In this document: one piece after another, positions 8,941 to 16,499 of the stretch
How the letters are laid out: the number at the start of each line of letters is the position of its first letter
How positions within the stretch are numbered: position 1 is the stretch's first letter
Assembly: GCF_003335585.1 (NCBI RefSeq)
Contig: NZ_QBFD01000016.1
Coordinates: 8,930-72,929, forward strand
From: Sulfitobacter sp. DFL-14
GTDB lineage: Bacteria > Pseudomonadota > Alphaproteobacteria > Rhodobacterales > Rhodobacteraceae
DNA: 64,000 nucleotides
Direction: 5' to 3'
Program-made: the position numbers and the translations under genes
The notes under the pieces: generated by a model
Seen by the model: the letters and a program-made list of their open reading frames with translations, nothing else
The model's database searches: none
What the model was told of the DNA's origin: nothing

Positions 8941-9741
8941 TTATCCTCCGTGAAAAGGTATCATGATCAGGGGCCAGCCCGCCACGACACATGCGCCGCA
9001 GATCAGGGCAAGCCCAAGGGGTTTGGTGACACGATGTCCGATTTGCGGCAGCTTTTCCAGCACCATGAAGAGCGTCGCCAGCCCCATCCAGGCCAGGTTC
9101 ATCACCCCGCCGGCAAAGCCCAGCAGCATGAAGCCCCAGCAACAGCCCGCACAGTATGCACCCAGCCCCAGCCCCATGCGCAGACCACCGGCAAAACCGC
9201 GGCGCCAATGGCCGAGGAAATAGATCATCGGGGAATGACAGACGCCGTGGCAGATTTCCTTGGTCCGGGTGAACTGGAACAGCCCCACCGCCAGCAACAA
9301 CGCGGCGGCAAACCAGCGCGACCGGGCGATGCCCAGCATGTCGATTGCCCCGCCGAACAGCAGCGCCAGTTGCAGCCCCGCGATCAGGGCGGCAAAGGCC
9401 AGCCATACGGTGAAGTATCCAAGCAGCACGCCAAGCCACCCTGCCCGCGTGCCATCGGCGCTGACCATCAGGTCCTCGTAGCTGCGCAAGGTTGGCACCA
9501 TGGTGGGCAGCATCATCGCCGCCATCATCGCCCCCCACATCACGAACAACAGCCCGAAGTTCGCCATCGGCATGTACATGTCCATGCGCGGGTCCATGCC
9601 GCGCATCACCGCGCCCATCCTGCCGGGACGGCCCAGCAGGTCGAGGTCCATGTCCATCGCCATGACATACATCAGCGCCCAGGCCGCCAGCACCAGCCCG
9701 AAGAAAGCCAGCCAGAGGGTTGAGCGCAGGACTGGATTCAT
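8941..9741 (-). CDS. DUF2182 integral membrane protein
   Basis: Predicted metal-binding membrane protein of the DUF2182 family, with about seven hydrophobic spans across 266 residues. The second is rich in Met (WGAMMAAMMLPTMV), and CHGVCHSPMIYFLGHWR together with AYCAGCCWGFMLLGF carry the conserved Cys/His residues. I start at the ATG preceded by GGGGGA with five-base spacing; an upstream TTG at 9762 is open but has no site. It is the first gene of the series that ends with dmdA. A role in metal or small-molecule handling is inferred from the family only. Confidence 0.88.
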   Translation of the reverse strand: MNPVLRSTLWLAFFGLVLAAWALMYVMAMDMDLDLLGRPGRMGAVMRGMDPRMDMYMPMANFGLLFVMWGAMMAAMMLPTMVPTLRSYEDLMVSADGTRAGWLGVLLGYFTVWLAFAALIAGLQLALLFGGAIDMLGIARSRWFAAALLLAVGLFQFTRTKEICHGVCHSPMIYFLGHWRRGFAGGLRMGLGLGAYCAGCCWGFMLLGFAGGVMNLAWMGLATLFMVLEKLPQIGHRVTKPLGLALICGACVVAGWPLIMIPFHGG

Positions 9742-9787
9742 TATTCCCCCATTTATCGTCAAACCGAGTCAGGTTCTTGCCAATTTA

Positions 9788-9830
9788 ATGTCAGACATTT
9801 ACAAACGGAGCAAATCCTAATTGTCAGACA
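9788..9830. promoter_or_regulatory. Paired palindromic operators of the divergent GntR promoter
   Basis: The 90-bp region between the divergent DUF2182 and GntR genes holds two copies of the palindrome TGTCAGACA: 9789-9797 (extended to ATGTCAGACAT) and 9822-9830. Their centres are 33 bp apart, about three helical turns, so two dimers would bind the same face. The second abuts the ATG of the regulator. A short palindrome with a central base is typical for FCD-type GntR proteins, so these are probably its operators for itself and for the DMSP series. Confidence 0.65.
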
Positions 9831-9831
9831 T

Positions 9832-10572
9832 ATGAAAATTGACCCCTCCAGCCCCGCCGATCTGTCGGTACAGATCGCCAGCGCGATCCGCGATGCCATC
9901 GTCAGCGGGCAGTTGATCGTGGATCAGCGCCTGCCCTCGGAGGCGGAGCTTTGCGCGCAGTTCGAGGTGGGCCGCACCACGGTGCGCGAGGCGCTGAAGC
10001 GGCTTGCGGCACAATCGCTGATCCGCACCCAGCGCGGCGCGACGGGGGGCGCCTTCGTGAACCGGATCAGCTTTGAAGAGGCCTATAGCCAGCAGATCAC
10101 CACATCCACCCTGCTGCTGTCGATGAATGCCGTGAGCTTCGAGACCGCCTGCGAGGCCCGCTATGCGCTGGAACGGGCCTGCGCGCCCCTGTCGGCGGCG
10201 CGGCGCAGTGCCGATCATCTGGCCACGATGCGCGCCGAGATCCACCGGCAGGGCCAGCCCGGCCTGACTGACGAGGCGTTCTGCGCCTCCGACGTGGCCT
10301 TTCACCGCGCCCTGGTGGATGGCGCGGGCAACCCGGTGATGTCCTATCAGTTGGCGGGCGCGGTCGAAGCGATGCAACCGCTGATGAACATGATCACCTT
10401 TACCGCGCGGTCGCGCGAAAGGATCATCGCCCTGCATTGCCAGATCGCGGATGCGCTGGACGCGCAAAGCGCCCCCGAGACGGAAGCAGCCCTGTCCGAG
10501 CTGGAACGCTATACGCTGACCCTGGGCCAGGACGTGATGGCGCAGCGGGCGCAGGCGCGCGCCGCGCCGTGA
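9832..10572 (+). CDS. GntR/FadR-type (FCD) regulator, candidate dmdA regulator
   Basis: Transcription factor with an N-terminal winged helix (about 10-75; LPSEAELCAQFEVGRTTVREAL is the recognition region) and a C-terminal FCD ligand-binding domain (about 85-230; DVAFHRALVDGAGN holds an Asp and His of the usual metal site). It is divergent from the DUF2182-to-dmdA series, as GntR-type genes are beside dmdA in other roseobacters, so control of DMSP demethylation is a reasonable inference. No Shine-Dalgarno lies within 5-12 bases of the ATG; GGAG occurs 22 bases upstream, and an operator copy touches the start codon. Confidence 0.92.
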   Translation: MKIDPSSPADLSVQIASAIRDAIVSGQLIVDQRLPSEAELCAQFEVGRTTVREALKRLAAQSLIRTQRGATGGAFVNRISFEEAYSQQITTSTLLLSMNAVSFETACEARYALERACAPLSAARRSADHLATMRAEIHRQGQPGLTDEAFCASDVAFHRALVDGAGNPVMSYQLAGAVEAMQPLMNMITFTARSRERIIALHCQIADALDAQSAPETEAALSELERYTLTLGQDVMAQRAQARAAP

Positions 10573-10576
10573 GCCC

Positions 10577-11578
10577 TCAGTTCCGGTCGAAGGTGATCGA
10601 CTGTTCGAAACTGCCCCATTTCGAGGTGGTCACCCCATTGGCCGAGGACCCGGCATAGGCGTCCAGCCCTTTCAGACGGATCGCCGTCACGCTGCCGCCT
10701 GCCGCATCCACAGCCCCCGCATGGCGCGCGGCGGTGCAGATGTCGCTGTCAGCCGTGTAAGGGCCGCTGCCCCAGACCGACTTGCTGACCGGCGCGTTTT
10801 CGGCACAGACGCAGACCAGGCTTTCGGCATCGGCGGGCATGGTGCTGCAGGTGCCTTGCATCGCGATTACACCGCCAGCCACGGCGGCGACTTCGAAACT
10901 CTGGTCGTATGATCCCCAGCGGCTGCTGGTCACACCGTTCTGGCTGGAGCCTTCATAGGCGTCCTGACCCGGTGCAGCCGTCACGTTGATCTTGCCGCCC
11001 GTGGCCGGGATCGCACCGGCATGAACCGCCGCGCGGCAGACGTCGCTGTCGCCGGTATAGGGCCCGCTGCCCCAGACCGATCCGCCCGCATCGCTGCCTT
11101 CGGGGCAGGCACAAGTATAGGGGGCCGCATCGGCGGAAAAGCCGGTGCAGGCCAGAACCGGCTCGTCCGAGGCCGCCGCCTGCCCCGCCACCAGCGCCGG
11201 CATCACGTCAAAGCTGGACTGGAACAGGCCCCAGCGCTTGGTGGAGATACCGTTGGCATCCGAGCCGTCATAGGATTTCTGGCCGGGCCGACCCACGACC
11301 GCCAATGCGCCGCCATCTTCGCCGATCACCCCGGCGTGGCGTGCAGCGGTGCAGACATCGGAATGGCCCGAATAGGGCCCGCTGCCCCAGACGAAGCGTT
11401 TGAACGTGGTGGCCTTGCAGGTGCAAAGCTGCACCGTGCCATCCTCGATTCCGCGCCCCTTGCCACAGGCGGGGGCGCTGTCAATCTCGGCCTGGGCAAA
11501 GACATTGGCCTGCTGGGCAAGCAGCGGTGAAGTGAGCCCCGTGAGGGCGGCGGCAAGAGCGAGAACGATCAATCGCAT
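10577..11578 (-). CDS. Secreted protein with three LCCL domains
   Basis: A signal peptide (MRLIVLALAAALTGLTSPLLAQ) leads into three tandem LCCL modules. Each has the block VWGSGPY at residues 63, 168 and 268, followed by SDVC/SDIC, AxHAG, a glycine strand and a W-G-x-F/Y-x-x-S ending. Each module is preceded by a C-x-C pair (CTCK, CACP, CVCA), so the repeat unit is about 100 residues. LCCL domains occur in extracellular eukaryotic proteins and some bacteria; no enzymatic function is known. I start at the ATG behind AAGGAA rather than a TTG two codons earlier. It converges on the GntR gene. Confidence 0.88.
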   Translation of the reverse strand: MRLIVLALAAALTGLTSPLLAQQANVFAQAEIDSAPACGKGRGIEDGTVQLCTCKATTFKRFVWGSGPYSGHSDVCTAARHAGVIGEDGGALAVVGRPGQKSYDGSDANGISTKRWGLFQSSFDVMPALVAGQAAASDEPVLACTGFSADAAPYTCACPEGSDAGGSVWGSGPYTGDSDVCRAAVHAGAIPATGGKINVTAAPGQDAYEGSSQNGVTSSRWGSYDQSFEVAAVAGGVIAMQGTCSTMPADAESLVCVCAENAPVSKSVWGSGPYTADSDICTAARHAGAVDAAGGSVTAIRLKGLDAYAGSSANGVTTSKWGSFEQSITFDRN

Positions 11579-11657
11579 GGGCAAATTCCTTTTGCTGAAT
11601 GATCAAAATCTAGCCAGTGGCGCCCCTTCTGCCAAGAAATTTCGCGCGAGGCCCGGA

Positions 11658-13070
11658 TCAGACGTTGATCTGCTCGGGCGGATGTTCCAGCAGATCGCGC
11701 AGCCGTTCCATTGCCGTCTCGAAGCTTCGCAGCGACACGCCCGCGTTGATCGCCATGCGGATCGCATGGGGCGCATTGGCATCGCGGGCGGCAAATTCCT
11801 CGGCGGCGCGGACCTGGACACCGACCTTTTCGGCGGCCTGGCAAAACGCGCTGGCGCGCCAGCCCTGCGGCAGGTGCAGCCAGACAAAAGGCACATCGCG
11901 CCGCCATTGCAGATCAAAACCGCCCAGGGTGTTCACCGCCACTTTCACATAGCGCTCCACCCCCTCGCGGGAGGCGTCCATGATGGCGGGCAGTTCAGGA
12001 TGGGTCAGCAGTTTGGCCGTCAGGTCGATGATCGGCGTGGCCAGACCAAAGAAACTGTGTTCCGAAGTGCGGTGCAGCGCCCCGGCCAGCCCCTTGGGGG
12101 GTACAACGCAGCCGATGCGCAGGGCCGGCGTGATGGATTTGGACAGCGAGGTAATGTACCAGCCGCGCTCCGGAGCCATCTGGCGATAGCCTTCGCCCTC
12201 TGCCCGGCCCATGCGGTAACAATCGTCTTCAAGGATCTGAAGATCGTATTTGCGCGCCACCGCCACAATGGCCGCACGCCGGTCCATCGGGGTAAAGCCG
12301 CAGGTGGGGCTGTGCACCTCCGGCGAGGTACATAGCACCTGCGCTTCCGGGTGGCGTTCGGCGGCGGCGGCAAGGGCTTCGGGTATAATCCCATGTGCGT
12401 CGATCTCGATCGGCACGACATCGGCGCGCAATGCCTCGGCGGCGCGGCGGAAACCGGGATATGACAGCGCCTCGACAAAGACGACGGGGCGGCGGCCCTG
12501 CAACACGGTCTGCAGCATCAGCATCACCGCATTCTGGCCGCCAAGGCTCAGCACGATATCGCTTTCCTCCACTGCGCCGATGGGCGTGCCCTGCAACCAC
12601 TGGACCATCGCCAGCCGGGCGCCAAGCGCGCTGCGCCGCGACGGGTAATGCATCACGCCCGATGGCGGGTCTTCCGCCACTTCGATCAACAGCCTTCGGA
12701 TCAGCTCCGCCTGCCCGCCGTTGGGCAGATGCGGCGAATAGAGATTGACCTGATCGGTGTCGCCCCCGGTGTTATGCGGCACCGGATCAATTTCGATCAG
12801 GTTGAGCGGCCGTCCGACGAGTTTGGGCGCCGCCACGAAGGTGCCGCGCCCGACTTCGGCGCGCAGGGTGCCGTCATCGGTGAGGATGCTGTACGCCCGC
12901 GCGACGGTGCCGGGGGTGATGCCCAGCTTCCAGGCCAGATCCCGCACCGGCGGCAGCTTGTCGTTGACCTGCAATGCCTGTGTCGCGATGCGGTCACGGA
13001 TCATTGTTACAACCGCTTTGTACTTGGGACCCGCCCCGGCAAGCCCCTCGGATGACCAAATTGTATCCAT
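11658..13070 (-). CDS. MocR-type regulator (GntR HTH fused to aminotransferase fold)
   Basis: A 470-residue fusion of a GntR winged helix (about 15-85; LPPVRDLAWKLGITPGTVARAY) and a fold-type I aminotransferase domain (about 120-460). The PLP lysine is expected in SLSKSITPALRIG, and the Asp and Tyr of the cofactor pocket lie around ILEDDCYRMGR. MocR proteins sense PLP or amino-compound metabolites and usually act on a divergent neighbour, here a small DUF1127 gene. The start codon lies inside a perfect inverted repeat (13060-13076), suggesting autoregulation. The amine or vitamin sensed cannot be told. Confidence 0.92.
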   Translation of the reverse strand: MDTIWSSEGLAGAGPKYKAVVTMIRDRIATQALQVNDKLPPVRDLAWKLGITPGTVARAYSILTDDGTLRAEVGRGTFVAAPKLVGRPLNLIEIDPVPHNTGGDTDQVNLYSPHLPNGGQAELIRRLLIEVAEDPPSGVMHYPSRRSALGARLAMVQWLQGTPIGAVEESDIVLSLGGQNAVMLMLQTVLQGRRPVVFVEALSYPGFRRAAEALRADVVPIEIDAHGIIPEALAAAAERHPEAQVLCTSPEVHSPTCGFTPMDRRAAIVAVARKYDLQILEDDCYRMGRAEGEGYRQMAPERGWYITSLSKSITPALRIGCVVPPKGLAGALHRTSEHSFFGLATPIIDLTAKLLTHPELPAIMDASREGVERYVKVAVNTLGGFDLQWRRDVPFVWLHLPQGWRASAFCQAAEKVGVQVRAAEEFAARDANAPHAIRMAINAGVSLRSFETAMERLRDLLEHPPEQINV

Positions 13071-13149
13071 TACAATGTTTCCCTAGCGTCTTTGTACGGC
13101 CTTTTGTATCAATTTATTGTAGCAGCCCGCTACATTGTGTCAATACAAT
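13060..13149. promoter_or_regulatory. Three inverted repeats between MocR and DUF1127 genes
   Basis: Three related dyads occupy the divergent promoter region. ATTGTA-N5-TACAAT at 13060-13076 is perfect and overlaps the MocR start. ATTGTAGC-N5-GCTACATT at 13116-13136 has one mismatch. ATTGT-N6-ACAAT lies at 13134-13149. They share the half-site ATTGTA, and the last two overlap by three bases. They are the best candidates for MocR binding sites controlling both genes. Confidence 0.6.
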
Positions 13150-13169
13150 TATTCGAGAAGGAGATTCCC

Positions 13170-13400
13170 ATGACACAGGCAAGACCGACGACACCCGACG
13201 CGCTGAGCATCCTGGCGCAACCTGGCACGCCGATTGTGGCTGAGCTGGCGGTTGCCTTCGCGGTCTGCGTGACGAAATGGGCCACCCGCCGCCGCACACG
13301 ACTCGCCCTCTCAAGGCTTGAGCCATGGCAGCTGAGCGACGTGGGACTGACACCCGAGCAGGCCAATACCGAGGCCTCTCGCGTGTTCTGGCGGGTCTGA
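13170..13400 (+). CDS. DUF1127 family small protein
   Basis: A 76-residue protein ending in a DUF1127 (YjiS-like) motif: RLALSRLEPWQLSDVGLTPEQA, then a short tail. Proteins with this C-terminal arginine-rich helix bind RNA in some alphaproteobacteria and affect phosphate or stress responses; here that is only family knowledge. The middle contains a short hydrophobic stretch (PIVAELAVAFAVCVTKWA). I choose the ATG seven bases after AAGGAG instead of an upstream start that would run through the operators. A strong terminator follows 33 bp after the stop, so it is monocistronic and probably controlled by the divergent MocR. Confidence 0.88.
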   Translation: MTQARPTTPDALSILAQPGTPIVAELAVAFAVCVTKWATRRRTRLALSRLEPWQLSDVGLTPEQANTEASRVFWRV

Positions 13401-13432
13401 CTTCCCTGTGGGATCTGCCAGACCTCTTCACT

Positions 13433-13458
13433 GGGCCGGAGCAATCCGGCCCATTTTT
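13433..13458 (+). terminator. Rho-independent terminator of the DUF1127 gene
   Basis: Perfect 8-bp stem GGGCCGGA / TCCGGCCC around a GCAA loop, followed by ATTTTT. It lies between the DUF1127 stop and the convergent thioesterase stop. Confidence 0.88.
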
Positions 13459-13481
13459 CGTTTCAGGATAAACAGGTAGGC

Positions 13482-13913
13482 TCAGATCGCCATCTTGCGG
13501 GGCGGGATGGCATAGGTCAGCGATGCCCGCGCCACCGGCGCATCCAGACCCACGGAATACAGCATCACATCGGTGACCGACAATTGCTTGCCCAGTTTCA
13601 GCAGGCGCGCCCGGGCAACCAGATCGACGCCCGCCTGCGGCTTGCGCATGAAATCTATGGAACAATTTGTCGTCACCGCCAGGGCCTGCGGGCCGATCAT
13701 CGCCAGTGTGACCAGATAGGCCGCGACATCCGCCAGTGCGAACATGGAGGGGCCGGAGATTGTACCTCCGGGCCGCAGGTGGCGGTCCTGGGTCAGCAGG
13801 CGCATGGTGATCTCGCCCTCGCCCACGTCGTCGATGGCGAAATCATCGGCAACCTGCGCGAAGACCTCCTTCATGAAGCTGGTCAATTGCTCTGCGGTCA
13901 TGACGGCGGGCAT
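13482..13913 (-). CDS. PaaI-type hotdog thioesterase
   Basis: Hotdog-fold acyl-CoA thioesterase of 143 residues. The core LRPGGTISGPSMFALADVAAYL is the PaaI helix region, with the Asp of the ALAD segment in the expected catalytic position, followed by TNCSIDFMRKP. Family members hydrolyse phenylacetyl- or medium-chain acyl-CoA. The start is MPAVM, since the long upstream extension is compositionally poor; MTAEQL four codons later is possible. It is divergent from the enoyl-CoA hydratase-like gene 56 bp away, so the two may share an acyl-CoA pathway. Confidence 0.87.
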   Translation of the reverse strand: MPAVMTAEQLTSFMKEVFAQVADDFAIDDVGEGEITMRLLTQDRHLRPGGTISGPSMFALADVAAYLVTLAMIGPQALAVTTNCSIDFMRKPQAGVDLVARARLLKLGKQLSVTDVMLYSVGLDAPVARASLTYAIPPRKMAI

Positions 13914-13969
13914 ACTTGTCCTCTCCTGCTGTGCGGGGCAAGGTGTCTTGATTGATCCGGGAGGGCAAG

Positions 13970-14755
13970 ATGGCAATTGTAGAGACCCAGCGTCACGGCG
14001 CGGTGATGCAGCTGACGATGAACGCGCCGGAACGGCTGAATGCGCTGTCCGACGAGATGCTGGCGGCGCTGATGGAAGCGCTTGATGCCTGCGCTTCGGA
14101 CCCCGAAACACGTGTGATCACCCTGTCGGGCACCGGCAAGGCGTTCTGCGCCGGCCATGACCTGCGCCAGATGACCGCCATGCGCCAGGCCGAGGATGGC
14201 GGGGCCGCAGGTTTCAGGGACCTTTTCGAGCGCTGCAGCAAGATGATGGCGCGCATTCAGTCGATGCCGCAGCCGGTGATCGCGCAGGTCCACGGGATTG
14301 CCACCGCCGCCGGGTGCCAGCTGGTCGCCACCTGCGATATGGCCGTCGCCGCCGAAGGCACGCGCTTTGGCGTCAACGGCGTGAACATCGGGCTGTTCTG
14401 CTCCACCCCCATGGTGGCGCTGAGCCGCAATATCCCGCGCAAACAGGCCTTCGAGATGCTGACCACCGGCGATTTCATCGACGCCAGCCGTGCCCGCGAG
14501 ATCGGGCTGGTCAACCGCGTGGTTCCGCCCGAACAGCTGGCCGATGAAACCGCCGCCCTGGCCAATCAGATCGCCGGAAAGCTCGGCGCTGCCGTCAGGA
14601 TCGGCAAGGAGGCGTTCTATGCCCAGTTGCAGATGCCCGTGGCCGAGGCCTATGCCTATACCGGTGAGGTCATGGTGCAGAACATGCTGCGCGATGACAC
14701 CGCCGAAGGGATTGATGCCTTTCTCGGCAAACGTGACCCGAAGTGGGATCAGTGA
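13970..14755 (+). CDS. Enoyl-CoA hydratase/isomerase family protein (ECHDC3-like)
   Basis: Crotonase-fold protein of 261 residues. The oxyanion-hole blocks are present (AFCAGHDLRQM and HGIATAAGCQLVATCDMAVA), but the positions of the two hydratase glutamates carry other residues: Gln in GCQLVATCD, and the block GVNIGLFCSTPMVALS lacks the second. That pattern matches the ECHDC3-like branch, so classical hydratase activity is doubtful. I start at the ATG behind GGGAGGGCAAG; six codons upstream are open. Divergent from the PaaI thioesterase. Confidence 0.85.
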   Translation: MAIVETQRHGAVMQLTMNAPERLNALSDEMLAALMEALDACASDPETRVITLSGTGKAFCAGHDLRQMTAMRQAEDGGAAGFRDLFERCSKMMARIQSMPQPVIAQVHGIATAAGCQLVATCDMAVAAEGTRFGVNGVNIGLFCSTPMVALSRNIPRKQAFEMLTTGDFIDASRAREIGLVNRVVPPEQLADETAALANQIAGKLGAAVRIGKEAFYAQLQMPVAEAYAYTGEVMVQNMLRDDTAEGIDAFLGKRDPKWDQ

Positions 14756-14851
14756 CACTTTTGCCTGTTTCTGGCCTTGATTTCTGCAGCTTTGGCTGGA
14801 AATGACCGCGCGTTTTGGGCAAATTGCCCCAAAAGCTTCAGGGGGAACAGG

Positions 14852-16165
14852 GTGCGCGGTGCGCTGACGGCAGTATTTATCGGCTTTCTGGCTCAGACAG
14901 CGATGGCAGACCCCCTGCCCGCGCCCGTCACCGATGCGGATTTTCCCAGCTTTCCGATGGACCAGATCCTGCTGGGCCGGGACCTGTTCTTTGATCCGAT
15001 CCTGTCGGGCAACCGCAATATTGCCTGTGCGACCTGCCACCATCCGACGCTGGGCACATCGGACGGCATGTCGCTCTCTATCGGCGAGGGCGGGCTTGGA
15101 CTGGGCAGCCGTCGCATCGCGAGCGAGGACAACCGCCCGCATGCGCGCATCCCGCGCAATGCGCCTGCCCTATTCAACATCGGTGCGCGGGAATTCACCG
15201 TGATGTTCCACGATGGCCGGGTGGAGCGCAACGACAGCGCCATGTTCGGCATCCGCATGCCCGAGGGGCGGACGCTGGAAAAACCCATGCCCTCCGCGCT
15301 GGCCGCCCAGGCGATGCTGCCGATCCTCTCGGCGGATGAAATGTCGGGCCAGGCAGGCGAAAACGACGTGGCCACCGCCGTGGACGCGGACCGCATCCAT
15401 GGCAGCGACGGGGCATGGGCGATTCTGGCCGCGCGCATCGCCGCGATCCCCGCATATCGCGACCGCTTTGCCGCCCAGGGGGTGCAGGACCTGCACATCA
15501 CCGATATTGCCCAGGCGCTGGCCGCCTTCATCACCACTGAATTCCGCGCCACCGAGAGCCCCTTTGACCGCCATCTGCGCGACGGCACGCCACTGTTGCC
15601 CGCTCAGGCTGCCGGAATGGCGCTTTTTTATGGCAAGGCGCGCTGCAGCACCTGCCACAGCGGTCCCTTCCAGACCGATCACGGGTTTCACGCCATCGGC
15701 ATGCCCCAGTTCGGGCCGGGCAAGAACACCGACAGCACCTATGCCCGATATGCAGACCTGGGGCGCGGCAAGGTCACCGGCGTGCCGGCGGATTTCTACC
15801 GCTTTCGCACGCCTTCCCTGCGCAATGTCGCGCTGACCGCCCCTTATGGTCACAACGGCGCCTATGCCCGGCTGGAAGACATCCTGCGCCATCACATGGA
15901 TGCGCTGGCGGGGCTGACCGGCTATGACCGCAGCGCGGCCCTGTTGCCGGGCGGTGCACAGCAGGAAGATTTTACCGCCCTGGACGACACCGAGGAAATG
16001 ATCCGAATCGCAGCCGCCATCGAGATCCGCGATGTTGCCCTGACCGGCGGAGAAATTGCGGAGCTGTTGAGCTTTCTCGACGCGCTGACAGACGCGCGCG
16101 CCGCCCGTGGTGCCCTGGGCGCACCCCGCACGGTGCCCTCCGGCCTGCCGATGGACAGCCAGTAG
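14852..16165 (+). CDS. Dihaem cytochrome c peroxidase-like protein (MauG/CcpA family)
   Basis: Periplasmic protein of 437 residues with a Sec signal (ALTAVFIGFLAQTAMAD) and two c-type haem sites, CATCH (59-63) and CSTCH (265-269). Blocks LGRDLFFDP, APALFNIG, TPSLRNVALTAPYGHNGAY and LSFLDALT are typical of the dihaem peroxidase/MauG family, which reduces hydrogen peroxide with electrons from cytochrome c or modifies protein residues. The GTG start follows GGGGGAACAG; the open 25 codons upstream do not extend the signal peptide sensibly. No amine-dehydrogenase genes are near, so a general peroxidase role is likelier than a MauG maturation role. Confidence 0.9.
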   Translation: MRGALTAVFIGFLAQTAMADPLPAPVTDADFPSFPMDQILLGRDLFFDPILSGNRNIACATCHHPTLGTSDGMSLSIGEGGLGLGSRRIASEDNRPHARIPRNAPALFNIGAREFTVMFHDGRVERNDSAMFGIRMPEGRTLEKPMPSALAAQAMLPILSADEMSGQAGENDVATAVDADRIHGSDGAWAILAARIAAIPAYRDRFAAQGVQDLHITDIAQALAAFITTEFRATESPFDRHLRDGTPLLPAQAAGMALFYGKARCSTCHSGPFQTDHGFHAIGMPQFGPGKNTDSTYARYADLGRGKVTGVPADFYRFRTPSLRNVALTAPYGHNGAYARLEDILRHHMDALAGLTGYDRSAALLPGGAQQEDFTALDDTEEMIRIAAAIEIRDVALTGGEIAELLSFLDALTDARAARGALGAPRTVPSGLPMDSQ

Positions 16166-16254
16166 GCCGGTTCCGCACCCGGAGACTGTTTCCAAAACGA
16201 AGCCGGACTGTTGACGGATTTTCTGCTTTCAAATCTGGCGAATTTGGGGCATAA

Positions 16255-16361
16255 ATCTGTCAGCACCCGAAGGTGCACAGATATTTGGGTCGCCGTCGGC
16301 GGAAGGTCCCTCCAGGTCAGCCTCTCACTGACCGACCATTCCCGCAGCGGCGACCCCAAAT
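16255..16361. other. Highly structured intergenic element, possible RNA
   Basis: The 334-bp gap before trmFO holds two adjoining foldbacks. The first, 16255-16282, pairs ATCTGT-CA-GCACC with GGTGC-ACAGAT around a CGAA loop. The second has 13-14 bp arms, ATTTGGGTCGCCG (16283-16295) and CGGCGACCCCAAAT (16348-16361), enclosing an inner hairpin GGTCAG-CCTCTCA-CTGACC (16315-16333). No protein is plausible here. I do not recognise a known RNA family (no SRP, 6S or tmRNA signatures). The rest of the gap up to 16392 shows nothing. Confidence 0.5.
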
Positions 16362-16392
16362 CATCGAACTCTCCCAACACATGCCACGCTGC

Positions 16393-16461
16393 TAAAGCGC
16401 CCCGCTTTGAACTTGTATCGCCGATACCGGGTGTATCAGGTTAAAGGGCAGGACGCTGTAA
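16393..16461 (-). repeat. Nested palindromic repeat family, copy A (short form)
   Basis: Outer arms TAAAGCGCCCC... and ...GGACGCTGTAA are imperfect complements. The inner part GTATCGCCGATACC corresponds, on the minus strand, to the GGTAT...CAAGTTCAA half of the copy at 45.7 kb. The AATGTCCCGAGA half of the core is missing, so this looks like a deletion derivative. It ends 38 bp before the trmFO start. Confidence 0.55.
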
Positions 16462-16499
16462 CGGTTGCCTGTCGCGCCGCCCTGCCCTACATCGCTGTC

